A stretch of DNA of 64,000 nucleotides from Macrocystis pyrifera (Eukaryota; Sar; Phaeophyceae; Laminariales; Laminariaceae), in assembly GCA_031763025.1 (NCBI GenBank), contig JASSKH010000001.1, forward strand, positions 6,178,024 through 6,242,023, read 5' to 3'. Made by a program: the position numbers and the translations under genes. Within the stretch, counting starts at the first letter, position 1. Each line of letters starts with the position of its first letter. The notes beneath the pieces were generated by a model. The model searched no databases, was not told where the DNA came from, and was given only the letters and a program-made list of their open reading frames with translations. Positions 42,215 through 53,497 of this stretch are shown piece after piece.

Positions 42215-43560
42215 TCCCAACCTAATTGCTGGTCAAGCTCAGCTGCAAGCTAGGCTGTAGGCTGCAAGCTAAGCAAAGCTAAGCTGAGCAGTGTTGATGG
42301 GCTCGAGGCGTGGCTGGGCTCGTCTGTCATCGAAACAGTCGAGGCATACACGGAAGGGGAAAAGGGGGGCTGCACGCCCCGATCGGCCAGTAATCTGTAA
42401 GGGTTTCCATGCAGGTTGGCTAGCGGTCAGGGATATAGGGGGCGCGCATCATTTTTTTCTCTCTGCCGGTAAAAGGAGGCGTGAAGGTTGGAGGTTGGAG
42501 TGTGCAGATTTTTTCTTGCGGCGTTTGAGGCGTTCTCGCCCTTAAGGGACAAACGATATTTTTAGGTAGCATTGTTCGACCATATTTTATCCCACCATAG
42601 CAGGGCGTATTGTACCCGGAGGGGGCGGGGGGGGGGTATGCCTCCCATGTCCTCAGCAACGAAGAGAGGGGAGCGGGGTTGATAACGGATTAAATAAGCT
42701 TGGTCGAGTCGACCGCCTCTTTCCGACGTTTTGTTTTTGTCACGTGCCTTCTCTCGTGAGCGTTGTGTCAAGGACGGTTTTTGTAGATGCTTCTGAAAAT
42801 TTTGGGGCGTACGAATCGAAGAAACGGCTGTTGTATAACGCTCAAAGCCTGGGTAGATGGTATATGAAGGAAGAACTAGCTAGCTCTACAGGAGCGCGCG
42901 AGTGCTACGTCGTGTTGTGGCCGGCGTGTATCTCAGGTTTTGCGGCAACAAAAGCAGCAGTGTCGAACGCTTTGCCTCCGAGTAAATAAGATTCGGTCTT
43001 TTGACGCTATTATCTAGAGACACAATTTTGACTTGTGATGATTCCTCTTTGCCCGGGCGTATTATCTCCACCAGATACTTAATTTTATTCTAAGGGCAAT
43101 TTTTTTTTCTCGGAGTTAGGAGTGCAAACGCCCCGAAAGGAGGAATTCTTTCTTCTTTGTGGAATTTTGGTTTGACAGGTTTTGCGCCATTCCTAATATA
43201 TATACCAGTACCTGGTTCGTTATTCTCGGACGGACAGACAGTGGTGGTTTCGTGCGTTGTTTCTCCCTCTTGGGATTTTGCAATATATGCCGGTTTTGTG
43301 GCGAAAACGATTCGGGAGGGTCCCATCCCGCGACGGATCCTTTTTTTTGTTTTCTTGGTTTCGCAGTGGAGGTAACGCTCCGGTGGGTGGGTGGGTACTG
43401 CTTGTAGGCTTCGAGAAGAAGTCGACTCGGTAAATGTGGCATGAATAAAAGTCGGAGATGGGACATGACCGTGGGCAGCGAGGGCTGAAGGCTGTAGAAG
43501 GCCTTGACCGGGCTTTTCATCACCAGATGGTTGAGCTTCAACAAAAATGGTTGAAATACG
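42215..43560 (+). repeat. Segmental duplication, copy 1 (3' flank of TPI-GAPDH)
   Basis: An ordered series of blocks is shared with 58085-59295: GCTAAGCAAAGCTAAGC, ACGGAAGGGGAAAAGGGG, CTCAGCAACGAAGAGAGGGG, TTGGTCGAGTCGACCG, TTGTGTCAAGGACGGTTTT, CAGGAGCGCGCGAG, TGTGGCGAAAACGATTC, GTCGGAGATGGGACA, TGGTTGAGCTTC. Identity varies by block and indels are frequent. Confidence 0.75.
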
Positions 43561-44871
43561 ATGTTATCGCCGACCGACCGACCGACCGACGGCCCCTGGG
43601 AAATTTCTCTTATATTTTTTCAACATAATCGAATAGTACGTCTGGTATGGACTGTCGACATTTTGCCGAATAGCCCCTGTAAACCTCTACCTACCGATAC
43701 CGCCGACAGCCGCTGGGAAAATGCTGGAAATTGAGATGCAACGCAACGAGGGATCTGTCAGTGTGGAATATCAACTACAGCAGTCAGTAGTGTGTGTGCT
43801 GAAGCGGGTTTCGTATGGTCAAGCCGGGCCTAGTTGTAGTCTACAGCAATTCATGCTCACCCGGCCAGAAAGTCGCTTTTTATTCACTTGGCCTCTTTTT
43901 TTTGCCACGAGTCCGGCATTTCAGCCGAGGGATTTTGTACGTACCGTATGTATCCACCTGATCTTGAACTTTCATTTATGCCAGATGTTGGGTCTTGTGA
44001 CGTGTGATCCAAATGTATACAGCAGTTGAAAATGTTCCAGACAAGCAGTAGGAATTCCAATTTTTTATTTAATTCTTTTGTTTTTGGCCGTTGCGAGATC
44101 CTCTCTTATTTGGAAGTCATGAAAGAATGTGCTGGGAAATTTACTCGATGATTGCCGTCGAATTTTCACCCACAATCGTCGCCACTCCCTGACAAAAAAA
44201 GCAGCTCTTCATGTGCGGCGAAGCACCCGACTTGAAAGATCTGCCCTAAAGGAAGTGGTTGCCTGAATCACGGCGCCAACATCAGCTCCAAACTGCTCTG
44301 ACGCACCCCCCCCCCCGACTCGTTAGGCTTACGAAATTACTTAAAAGCACCCACCACGGTCTGATCTGATGGGCCTGCCTCCAAGCCTGCCTCCAAAATA
44401 AGATGAATCGCCCCGACATTTATCAGCACCACAAATACCGGTGACGCACGTGCCCCTGCGCAACCTCATTCTGCTTCTGCAATGCGGTGTAGCACCCGCA
44501 CCTGACGCGGGCCCCGCAAATAAATGCGGTGGTAGATAACCCCGAAGATTCATCCCAGAAATGCCGCGGGACGAAGGATCTCACCATAATCACCTCCAGA
44601 CTGAAAAGCACGTTAAAGCACCCACCGCCCATGCGCCGGGGAATCCAATGTGTACGACGCCCCGACAAGCGTTGCCGCCAACTCCTGCTCGTTATATGCG
44701 TGTCGGAGCTGCTGTCGCCGGTGTCTGATGCCTTTCCGGTATCTCCCTCCCTCCTCCCTCCTCCCCTCTCTCCAACCAAAATTCAGCTGCAAAAGTCGAG
44801 TTTCCAGACACACGGCCGACGCTTGTTAAACCAAAAAACAGCTATTAATATCATACGTACCAGGCATGCTG

Positions 44872-44980
44872 CTACGGGGGACCATAGCAAATAGGACTCA
44901 CGGTACACACGAAATCCTATATATTTCCTTATATATGCCAACAATATTTGGTTCTATTTAGTATTGTCCCCCGTAAATAG
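44872..44980 (-). mobile_element. Family B MITE, copy 22
   Basis: CTACGGGGGACCATAG ... AGTATTGTCCCCCGTAA, about 300 bp downstream of the membrane-protein stop. Confidence 0.8.
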
Positions 44981-45204
44981 TAAAGGGCGAGTGCAGTTCG
45001 TCAGACACGACTATTTCGGCTCCGCGGGACTCGTTGATACTACTGCCATCGGTACGAAGCGCCAGAGCACTCGCGACAAGAAAACCATGAGTCAACTCCA
45101 ACGAAGCTACCACGTCCCACACATTTCTGTCACACCAGCCCACCCCTCTCCCTTGGCCGGGCGGGGACGCTACTACCCAGCTTCCCCCCCTATCGCCCAC
45201 GCCG

Positions 45205-45240
45205 TTGGGACTGCTACGACTACGACTACTACTACTGCTG

Positions 45241-45282
<42 letters not shown>

Positions 45283-45290
45283 CGCCCTAG
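45205..45290. repeat. (ACT/GCT)n trinucleotide repeat at the membrane-gene stop
   Basis: CTACTACTACTGCTGCTGCT on the plus strand, which is (CAG)n(TAG)n on the coding strand. It starts at the stop codon of the membrane-protein gene. Confidence 0.9.
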
Positions 45291-46415
45291 GCCCGGGTGC
45301 ATCTGGGTCGCCAAGCGGGATCGGGAAACCGACTCTCCGCGGGGAGCGCGGGGGGAGCGGGCGCCGTGGGATGTATGCCATGAAATCCCGTCCGATCCTT
45401 AAGCAGGTGGGGATCAGCACCTTGTACACCATCCCGCACGCCCAGACGAGAATGAAGATGGGCTTAAAGTTCAAGTAGCACAGGTCCGAGGCGAAGTCAA
45501 ACCCCACCACTTCCGACCACGTCACTGTGCATGCGGCGCAGGTCAGGAAGAGCCACAGCGAAGCGCCCTGGTCTAGTGCAACCCTGAAATAGAGGTGGAT
45601 CAACATGACCCCCAGGATCCACAGCACCGGCACCCCGAGACCCTCGACGCCGGGCGGGAGGCCCGTTGACCAGAAGGGAGCGGACCAGAGAACTACCGGC
45701 GCGAGCACGCACACGCACACGCTGTAGCCTGCGGTCGCCCGCACCAGCGGCGTTCCCTCGAGGAACCACGAGACCACAGCGTAGCCAATCAGCGAGGCAA
45801 CAGCCCCCTCGACGCCTGGCACGAAGGGCCACAGGGAGAAGAACGCCCGACAAGCTGCTTGCCACAGCGCCTGAGCGATCACCGTGGCGAAGGAAGCGAA
45901 TAGTTCCAGCCCCGTCCCGGGCTGTACGAGACCCAGCGGGCAGAAGAGGACGTTCCCCCCCATCCAGGCAAGCAGCGTTCCCGCGGCCATGCACACGGAC
46001 GATTTCCACCTCTGGAACTGATTGCTCAGGTCCACCGCGAAGGGAACGGCGAGAAGCAGCGCCCCCGCTACCCCTAGCGTCAGGCGCGCTTGGTATTCGG
46101 GGATGCCTGGAAGGAAGAGCATTTCGTCGGCAATGGCCGCGATCAAGGCAGCCAGGGCAAGTTCCACCGGGACGATGAGGAGTCGCAGTGGGGCCCGTAC
46201 GGCCGGGTGGAGCCCCTCCCACAGCACCAGTAACGATGGCAACACAGCTATCACCAGCACGGCCCAAAACATGTGAGTCTTGAAGTCATTGAACTTCTCC
46301 GTCGGCCCCGCCTGCGCCTTCATCAACGAGCCTGACATCGATATTGCGAACAATGTGAGGTCTACCACCGCGCAGAGCACAAGTGGGCGACCCCTAGGCC
46401 TTACTTCTCCCGGCG
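45277..46415 (-). CDS. Membrane-protein gene, exon 3
   Basis: A 379-codon open exon, GC-rich like the TPI-GAPDH exons, behind the pyrimidine-rich acceptor TCTCTCCCCTGTTTGAAG|CG. About ten transmembrane segments. The frame is also open upstream of the acceptor to 46467, but that extension would not match the phase of exon 2. Confidence 0.75.
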
Positions 46416-49400
46416 CTTCAAACAGGGGAGAGAGACGCAAGCGGCGACGGGATACAGCAGCAGCCGTCTGTTAGAGAGGGTGATGGGATGTGTGAAATGC
46501 ACAGTACAGCACAGGCAGCCGTCCGTTAGAGCCAAGAAGTCGAACGAAAAGTAATACCAACAAACTGGTTTCAATCATATTTCGGAGCGATATCATACCG
46601 TCCGCTCGCCACGTCAACCTCATTCGAACGAACGACAAAATAGTATTAATGGCAAGAAACTTGTCTCTGTCGATGGTTCGGGGAGGGGGGGTACATACAA
46701 CGCCTAAGCCAATCGATGTCAAGGTGTTGCCTATTGAGCTGTCGGGGTGAAATATCGATCGATTGCTCAGCCCAGGGTGTTCCTCTGTAGATCGACTACA
46801 ATATTCATCAACACGACTTGTTATTTCCAAATTTTCTGTCGGCTTTCGCATTTCCGCATCATCGGAGATACCAGGTAAGGCCTACCGACAACATAGGTGC
46901 CGACGAAACGGGAGACTATGCTGCACCAGCTAGTTTTCAGATCGGCATGGACTATGCGCTGCTGTACGTACTCATTATCGGAAGCCTCAAGATTTGAACA
47001 ATTTTCGCGCATACAACATACGGTAGGGTATACCGTTTTTTTTTGTGTTGATGACCACCTGGAAATACACTACGTGATACAAAACAAAAGAAGGGTTCGG
47101 CGCAAGGGAGGAGGTGAATGTCGTGTGAGCGCTGTCTGCCTGCCGGCGCTTTTACTCCAGCGCGTTTGTCCGCGCGCCGACTTACCCCTCGGCTGTTGCA
47201 GACGTGCCCCCGGGGTCTGTATTAGGAAGCTCCAACCCACCATGGTCATGAAGGAATACAAAAAGAAGAAGTTCACCACGATATACAAGGGAGACTGCGA
47301 GAACTCCGCACCCGGTCCCGAGGTCGTTGGGGGCCGGGTCCCCCGCAAGAGAGCCGCCTTGACCGGCCCGTCACCCGGCGTCACGACCTCTGTCCTCCAC
47401 TGCCGTATGTTCCAGGGCCGCAAGGCCTCTCGAGCGTCGGCCGTCTCCTGCAAGGAAGGACGGGCAAACTCCTCTTCAACTCCCGTCTTGCGTTGCAACA
47501 CCTCCAAGTTGAGGTACAACGACCCTTGGAGAGCCTTGCGGCCCTTCCTTCCCAAGAAAGTCGCCTCGACCGGCCCGTCATCCGGCGTCACGCCCAGCTG
47601 CTCAATGTCCCGCCTGAACTGCAGCGGGGACAAGTCATCGTGCGCTAGGCCTTGGGCTTCAACCTGCTCCCACTCGGCCACCACGCCCGGCTCCTCCACG
47701 CTCGGCGTCAGATACGGCATTGCCGTTTCCCTGTGTCCTTCGCCTTGGGCCTCGGCCGGCTCCCACATGGTGAGCACGTCCAGGTCCTCGACCTCCACTG
47801 TCGGCTTAGCCTCACGCGTATCCGGAGGAGGGTTCTCTGACGCAAGCCCGCACATGGTGCACCGGACGCCTGTCACGGTGCTGGACGGTTCCAACCAACA
47901 GAGAGAGGGGTCCGGGAGGGAAGCGAAACCATAAAGTGAGAAACCCGAAAACTGTGTGGCCCAGGTCGAATTTCTGAGTTAAGAACGGGACCCTTCCAGA
48001 CAAACACGGTCGTTTCAGTGTTAGGACTCCCGAGTTTCTTTTTTTCCTGTCAATCTCAGCCTGTTCACGTTTCTCTTTCTAATAAGGGGTGCCTTCTACA
48101 CTATTCTTACGGGGGTAGTGTTAGAGGGAATGGGGGGAGGGGTAACAGCAGGAGGGGTAGAGGGAACACCGTACAAGTGTATGGGGGCAGGGGGGGGAAC
48201 AGGAGGAGTAGAAGGGAAACCGCGGTAGAAGAGAGTAGCAGAGAGACCGCAGATAGGGTAGCAAGGTACCAGGCCGACTAATAGGTTGGACTTTTCTTTG
48301 CTACTCGTACCGCCAACTGCTGCGGCCGTTCGGTATGCATTTTGATTTTTTTCCCTTCTTATCCTTATGAAAGAAGTACTACATAGTGGGTGGGTGACGA
48401 GCGTATTTTGGCCCACTCACTATTGCTCTTTTTACTTAGTTAAGTGTTCACCGGGATGCATAGTCCCCTTTTCCTTCTCGTATATTTCCCCTTGCACGTC
48501 CCTTTTGGCTCATGCTCGGGGTTAAGTATGTATGTGTCTGAGCTTTGGCTTCCCATTTTATTTATTTATTTGGGATTCTTCTCCTTTTCTGTTTCTTTTT
48601 CTTGTTGTTTTTCGGTTTGGTTTTTTCGTTGCTTCTCTTTCTTTATGGTGTATTTTGGTTGCTGGCGTATGTATGTATGTTGTGTCGGCCGCACCTAGTG
48701 CGAAGGCATGGTATTACGTAGGCTATTTATGCATCACGGTGTGTTATCTCTGTGTCGTAGTCTGTGGCCACAGAGCTCGTATCTTTCTAGGGTGAAGAAT
48801 CAGCACGGACACTGGGCTTGCTGGATGTCGACGAGTAGAAGAACGGTTTAATGTGAAGAACACACACACACATAGTTAATAGAACCTATGGTATACATGG
48901 AAAACCTATATATTTTCGTATTTTTACTAACAAAATTTGGTCCTGTTAACTATGGACCCCCGTAGTAGCTACGCCTCCCGAGGTTTTCGTTTTCCTGTCA
49001 ATTTCGATCTGTTTTTTTTTCCTGAACGAAAAACGGGCGCCTTCTAGGTACACTAACTATTTCAGGATGTCAACTCCCGAGATCAACATTTTCCTATCAA
49101 TCTCAGCCGGTTTGTGTTTCTCATTTGAAAAGAGATGCGTTCTCCGTAGACTAACTACCAGGTATTTCAGTATATACACGGACTCCCGATTGCCATACTT
49201 TTCTACCTATCTTAACCTGGTTGCCTCTTTTTTCGAGAATAGGTGCTTCTATGTTAACAAACTCATTCAGTATAATAAAGTCTCCCGAGTTTCTTCACTC
49301 CCCCGTCAATCTCAGCCTGTTTATTGCGTTTAGTCAACAGCGGGTGCAAAAAACCCCAGTATACTCGTAGCTCCTGAGTTTATTTTTCCCTGTCAATATC

Positions 49401-52170
49401 ATCCTGTTTTATTTTCTTGTTTAAGAACGGGTGCCTTCTGCGTACAGTGTTACTAGTTAGGTAGTTCAGCGGAGCTACTCCACAAGTTTCTTGTGTTCCT
49501 GTCAATCTCAGCCTGTCTGTTTCTCTTTTTTGAGAGTGGGTGGCTTCTATACTGAATAAATCTTTCAGACTAACAACTGTCGAATTTTCTATTTTCCTGT
49601 CAACCTCAGCACGTTTGGTTTACCTTTTTGACATATGTATTTTAATCATCACTTTTACTTTTCAGCCCAACTCGTAGGAGGTTTTACCCTCAGCGATCTT
49701 CTGGACAAGCCATGGTCACAGGTGTCGTTCCTTCTCCCGCCCGGTACGTGCCTTTACTTTTTTGTCGCGCATTGGGTTCAGCATTCCAACTGCTCGTCGA
49801 TGATCATCGAATGTAGCTAACTCATAACTCACGCTCTCGCGCTTTCCGCTAGAGTATTTTTTTTATGCAAGAAAAAGTCCCTACGAGCTTGCACTCGGTG
49901 AGACTCGAACCCACGAAATTGGTCTTGATAGGCACGCGGACCACCTACCAAGCCACCGGGGACGCCGGCATCATGGGTGTTTTCTATTCCAGTAGGTTGA
50001 CTCATGATGAGTTTCTTAGCTTCCTTGTCAACCTCAGCCTGTTTTTTTAATATATTTACTCGATAATGGGTGCCTTCTGCACTCCTATTTCAATGCAACG
50101 ACTCCCGAGTTTCGTATTTCTCTGTCAGTATCAGCCAGTTTGTACTTACGACAAATATGAATAGCTAACGAAGAACGGGTGCCTTCTGCACCTACTTCAG
50201 CGCAATGACTGCCGAGTTTCTTAACTTCCTTGTCAATCTCAGCTTCGTTTTTTGCTGAGTTCTTGCTCCGTTAATGCTAATATTACGCAGCAGTTTTCGA
50301 GAAATACGTGCTCCGTACGACAATATCGAATACTTCGAACAGAACAGTACAGGGCCACGCACGAGAAAATAACCCTACGTATAAGAACACAAGCCTGGGT
50401 TTTTCCCGAGCGCTAAGAGCATTGCACTGAGAAAATCGTGCTCAGCGGCGAGCACCACTATCACAAGTTCCTACCGAACGTGACAGTCTATCTATGCTCG
50501 AGGTCGTCCAGAAAGGATGGTGTCGTCGCCTGAAGGTTGTAAGGCTTGCTTGCTTACAGTAGGTGTTTCTGGCTGGACCACAGTCGGCATTCTACTGGTA
50601 CGAGTACAAAGGGTAACCAACCACCTATGGCGCAATAGTTTGTAGTGTACCCACACACAACTGTACACCATGCTTTCCTCTCCTCCCCCCGGCACCGGCG
50701 GAGTAGGTTTTGCATTCTGGGAGGTAGGATATTTAGGGGTGTTTTGGACTTGAAAATTGCGCAGCGCGGTCTGCACTTCGGAATCGTCGTCCGCAATTGA
50801 GAAAAAAAATTCCTGGTTCGATGCAAACGCGTTTATGGCCAGTTTCGGCCCGTTTTGGCCCGTTTTTGCTGCGTTTTGGGGTCAGGGTCAGGGATAGGGT
50901 TAGAGTCAGGGGTTGGGTTGGGTCTTCGCCCGTACCTTGATCCCAACAGGAACCAAAATACCTGAACAGCCTACCAACCTGAAGATCTTACCCCCCAGAT
51001 TGTAATGGGACCTGGCGGGACGTATGTTCAGGTCGACCACTGGATATACGGGTCGACGTGTCAAAAGCCAACTAAAATTGGTTTACAGTAGCAGCAGAAG
51101 GCGTTCAAATTTCTGGGGACTCAGGGAGAGTATTTTTCATGCGCGACATTAGGAAGTTACAAGGTACGACATTTTTCTTGAACTATGCTTATGGTGGGGC
51201 TCGTCATGGGAAATCTGTTCGCGCGCACTTCCTGGCGGGAATACAGTAGTAGGCGCTGTTCACTGTTAACGTACTGAGATATTGTTCGGGCTAGGAAGAA
51301 CTTCCCGGTGGGTGTGAAGGTACGGGCGTGGGCCCACAACCCAACGCCTAAACCTAACCTTGATCCGCCAAAGCTGGCCATAAACGCGGCTGCGCCGCTT
51401 TCGCATCGAGCGAGAAATATCTGAACGACGGACCACGATTGATTCCGAAGTGTGGACCACGCTAATAGCCGAAACTTCATTTAAACAAACACAATCGGAG
51501 AGATTTTTTTTGCTCCGGGAGAATTTCACGAATAGTGACACGAACGCCTCCGTATCTTGATACATACCTCCAATTATTTCCAAACTTTGGAAATTCTGAA
51601 AAAAGTGTTCTCCGACAAGAATGATGAGGCTAAGACCTTGTTTTAAAAACATAAAAAAAATAGCTGTGAGATCGAGTGTTTTGTCGAGGCTCATCTTTTC
51701 AGGTTGTGTGTCATACTGCTAGTGATACTTCGATCACGCGTACTACGGGTTTCATATGGCCTCATGCAGGGTATACAGTGGGTGTATGAGGAACACAAGA
51801 TCTTAAGCTCCAGATCTCAAGGAGTGTGTGTGTGTCTGTATTAGGGAAAAAATAAAAGTAATGTTCGGAGATTGCGCTTACACTATCTGTTTTACGGTAG
51901 CCGGCGATAATCGAACTCACGATACCCCCCCAAAAAAACATGTCCTGTCGATGACGACGCCAATACAGATCACGACCTTCCCGGTGTGTGTAAGAAAAGA
52001 CTACCCGAAATCCTCACTCACCAGGTGGTAGGAGGCATGCTGGAGGAATCTCCCAGGAGTTTACGCTGCCAAAGGTCGGCGCAGCACTGCCTTTCCTCGG
52101 GCGACATTGAGTCCACTTTCGACCTGTGCTTCTTCCACAAGCCACGGATGTGTCGCACCGCGGCCTTCAT
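45277..52170 (-). CDS. Predicted polytopic membrane protein, three exons, family not recognised
   Basis: The exons in coding order are 52022-52170, 47186-47880 and 45277-46415. All borders are AG/GT and the phases match (2/1 and 1/2), giving 660 residues. Exon 1 is basic (MKAAVRHIRGLWKKHRSKVD, then MSPEERQCCADLW). Exon 2 is a hydrophilic, acidic stretch with an internal repeat (VTPDDGPVEA and VTPGDGPVKA) and ends in a membrane segment (YIVVNFFFLYSFMTMVGWSF). Exon 3 has about ten further hydrophobic segments, for example VLCAVVDLTLFAISM, MFWAVLVIAVLP, VELALAALIAAIADE and FILVWACGMVYKVL, with an Arg/Pro-rich tail. The topology resembles a transporter or channel, but no signature motif is seen, so no function is given. 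Confidence is high for exon 3 as coding, good for exon 2, moderate for exon 1 and its linkage across a 4.1-kb intron. The stop TAG is followed directly by a CAG repeat. Confidence 0.6.
47186..47880 (-). CDS. Membrane-protein gene, exon 2
   Basis: Acceptor CGTCCAG|C after a strong pyrimidine tract; donor AGGG|GTAAGT is consensus-perfect. Begins TVTGVRCTMCGLASENPPPD and ends GWSFLIQTPGARLQQPR. If exon 1 is not part of the gene, the first ATG is at 47855. Confidence 0.65.
47955..48110 (+). repeat. Family G units (first cluster)
   Basis: CTGAGTTAAGAACGGGACCC ... TTTCAGTGTTAGGACTCCCGA, then TCCTGTCAATCTCAGCCTGTTC ... GGGTGCCTTCTACACTATTC. Same order as the 49-50 kb array. It lies in intron 1 of the membrane-protein gene. 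Confidence 0.6.
48874..48966 (-). mobile_element. Family B MITE, copy 23 (left end lost to CA repeat)
   Basis: ATAGTTAATAGAACCTATGG ... CTATGGACCCCCGTAG. The left terminus is replaced by (CA)n. Confidence 0.75.
49655..49818 (+). repeat. Family H repeat, copy 2
   Basis: CTCGTAGGAGGTTTTACCCTC, AGCGATCTTCTGGACAAGCC, TGGTCACAGGTGTCGTTCC, GGGTTCAGCATTCCAACTGC. Partner of 2855-3048. It is embedded in the family G array. Confidence 0.65.
49877..49963 (-). other. tRNA-like sequence with perfect B-box (tRNA relic or SINE head)
   Basis: The reverse strand reads GTCCCCGGTGGCTTGGTAGG ... GTGGGTTCGAGTCTCAC ... GTAGGGAC. GTCCC can pair with GGGAC, GGCTTGGTAGG resembles an A-box, and GGTTCGAGTCT is a good T-arm/B-box with stem GTGGG/CTCAC. 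It is not a normal tRNA: the anticodon arm does not pair and about 14 extra bases (CGAG...CTCG) lie between the T-arm and the acceptor. Confidence 0.3.
50815..51412. repeat. Family K inverted repeat pair with ~370-bp spacer
   Basis: The left arm (CGATGCAAACGCGTTTATGGCC ... GGGTTGGGTTGGGTC ... GCCCGTACCTTG) and the right arm 51310-51412 read in reverse (CGATGCGAAAGC, CGCGTTTATGGCCAGC, GCGTTGGGTTGTGGGCC, GCCCGTACCTTC) correspond. Arms about 105-125 bp. Confidence 0.6.
52022..52170 (-). CDS. Membrane-protein gene, probable exon 1
   Basis: ATG at 52170 is the first Met after an in-frame TAG. Encodes MKAAVRHIRGLWKKHRSKVD, MSPEERQCCADLWQRKLLGD and SSSMPPTT plus TG, then donor GTGAGTGAGG. Linkage to exon 2 rests on phase (TG|C gives Cys) and on the lack of another partner. 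Confidence 0.45.
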
Positions 52171-52599
52171 GATGATCTGCTGCTGCTACTGCTGAAGATG
52201 TAAGTCTGTCTGCGTGGTGATCGGTATGGTCGAGCCGCGGGCACAAGATCAGACGGAGCAATCGGAAGACGGAGAAGGGCGAACATTAGTTTGGTGATTT
52301 TATTAAGGACGAGTTATTTACGGGGGTGGTGTACTGCTTCCACCCTCGAGGCGTTCTACGATAGAGGTTCACCCTGATTTTTCTGAGGCTCCTCACTTGA
52401 CCTTAAGGAGTTCCACATCTCACCATAAAACTGACTTCACAAAAAATCAAATTGCATCCCGATGAATAATCACATTGCCCAAGTATACAAAAACGTCATT
52501 TTTCGAAACAAGATTGGCTTTCCGACGGTTTCGGGATAAGGAACCATGCCACATGCAGAAAACGTTTTAGCGGAAATATGCTACCTCAATCGCAGAACG

Positions 52600-52690
52600 C
52601 GTCCCTTTTAGGACTGCAGTTCCGTTTAGGGGTTAAAACACTTGGAATTAGAGTGGTTTGCCCCTAACACGGGACTGCACTCTATTTATA
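52600..52690. repeat. Family C element
   Basis: CCCTTTTAGGACTGCAGTTCC ... TAGAGTGGTTTGCCCC ... GGGACTGCACTCTATTTAT. It is preceded by GCGGAAATATGCTACCTCAATCG, a word shared with 36906 in TPI-GAPDH intron 9. Confidence 0.6.
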
Positions 52691-52894
52691 GAAGGGTTGA
52701 CCAACCTACCGGCAGCATATATGTACGGCATGATAGCATGGATAGCACAGACAGTAGCAAGGGTGTACCGGTCTTATCGTGGAATACAAGTAATGTTGGA
52801 AGCTTTCGCGGCTTATCTACTGTACGAGTACTGCATGTACTGTAAACACCACTTTTATTTACCAGGGTCGTTCACGGGTCACAATCCGACCCGC

Positions 52895-53155
52895 CAGCCG
52901 GGCCGGGAGGTGTTCAAAATTTCAAGGGTCGAGTCGGGCCTGGTCGGGCCGGACCGGGTGGGACCGGGTCGGACCAGGTCGGGCCGGACGAGGAGGTGTT
53001 CAAAATTTCACGGGTTCGGTCTGGTCGGGTCAAGGAGCTTCCAATCTTGCGGATCGTGTGGGGTGGGGTCAAGACGTTTTAAATATCATATCATAGGTCG
53101 GGTCGGGTCGGGTCAAGACGTTTTAAGTCTCTTATCATAGGTCGGGTCGGGTCGG
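52895..53155 (+). repeat. GGGTC/GGTCGG-rich minisatellite
   Basis: Imperfect repeats of GGGTCGGGCC, AAAATTTCAAGGGTCGAG and AGACGTTTTAA..TC.TATCATAGGTCGG, with the last two in longer units. No gene is seen. Confidence 0.7.
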
Positions 53156-53221
53156 GTGACGAGGTGTGGCACCTGTACTTTTTATGCGTTCCATTAATAG
53201 CAAGGTATCAATCGGGCGCCA

Positions 53222-53497
53222 ATACAAGGGCCGCTTGGTCTCAATATTGTTGTTCAAATGGTCCTTATGTTTCTGCCCAGATGGGTATACGTCAGATCAG
53301 ATCGGACCAGATCAGGCTTGATATCCACTACGTGATCTAGATCTTTCGGCTCAGATCAATCCCTCATTTACAGCAGATCACCTGCACTATACACTGTCTA
53401 CAGTATTATACTACCACTCCGGGCGTAAATATAAGGACCGATTCATAGCCCGATTGTTACGTAAACGATTCTTAACATTTCTGTCCAGAGTAGTGCA
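53222..53497. repeat. Family E elements flanking a family D fragment
   Basis: Words close to GGGCG.AAATA.AAGG.CCG and CTTA...TTTCTG.CCAGA appear at 53222-53282 and 53417-53497. AGATCAGATCGGACCAGATC and GATCTAGATC lie between them. A similar D-E association is present near 16.0 kb and 0.7-0.9 kb. Confidence 0.45.

Larger units (their letters stand above)
42207..45276. other. Convergent intergenic region
   Basis: 3.1 kb between the stops of TPI-GAPDH (plus) and the membrane-protein gene (minus). 42215-43560 is the template of a diverged duplicate at 58085-59295. 44335-44700 has two related GCACCCACC-headed segments. No coding exon was recognised. Confidence 0.5.
48968..50260 (+). repeat. Family G array, ~10 degenerate ~90-110-bp units, interrupted by family H
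   Basis: Each unit runs CTCCCGAGTTTCTT.TTTCCTGTCAATCTCAGCCTGTTT ... TTTGAGAACGGGTGCCTTCT.CAC ... TATTTCAG. The second full unit reads ACTAACTA-CCAGGTA-TTTCAG where the first reads ACTAACTATTTCAG, a direct TA micro-insertion (49156-49164). It lies in intron 1 of the membrane-protein gene. Confidence 0.75.

Noticed and set aside
45497..46267. 256-codon frame overlapping the membrane-protein exon
   Set aside because: Shadow frame: Arg/Gly-rich composition caused by GC-rich codons of the hydrophobic frame.
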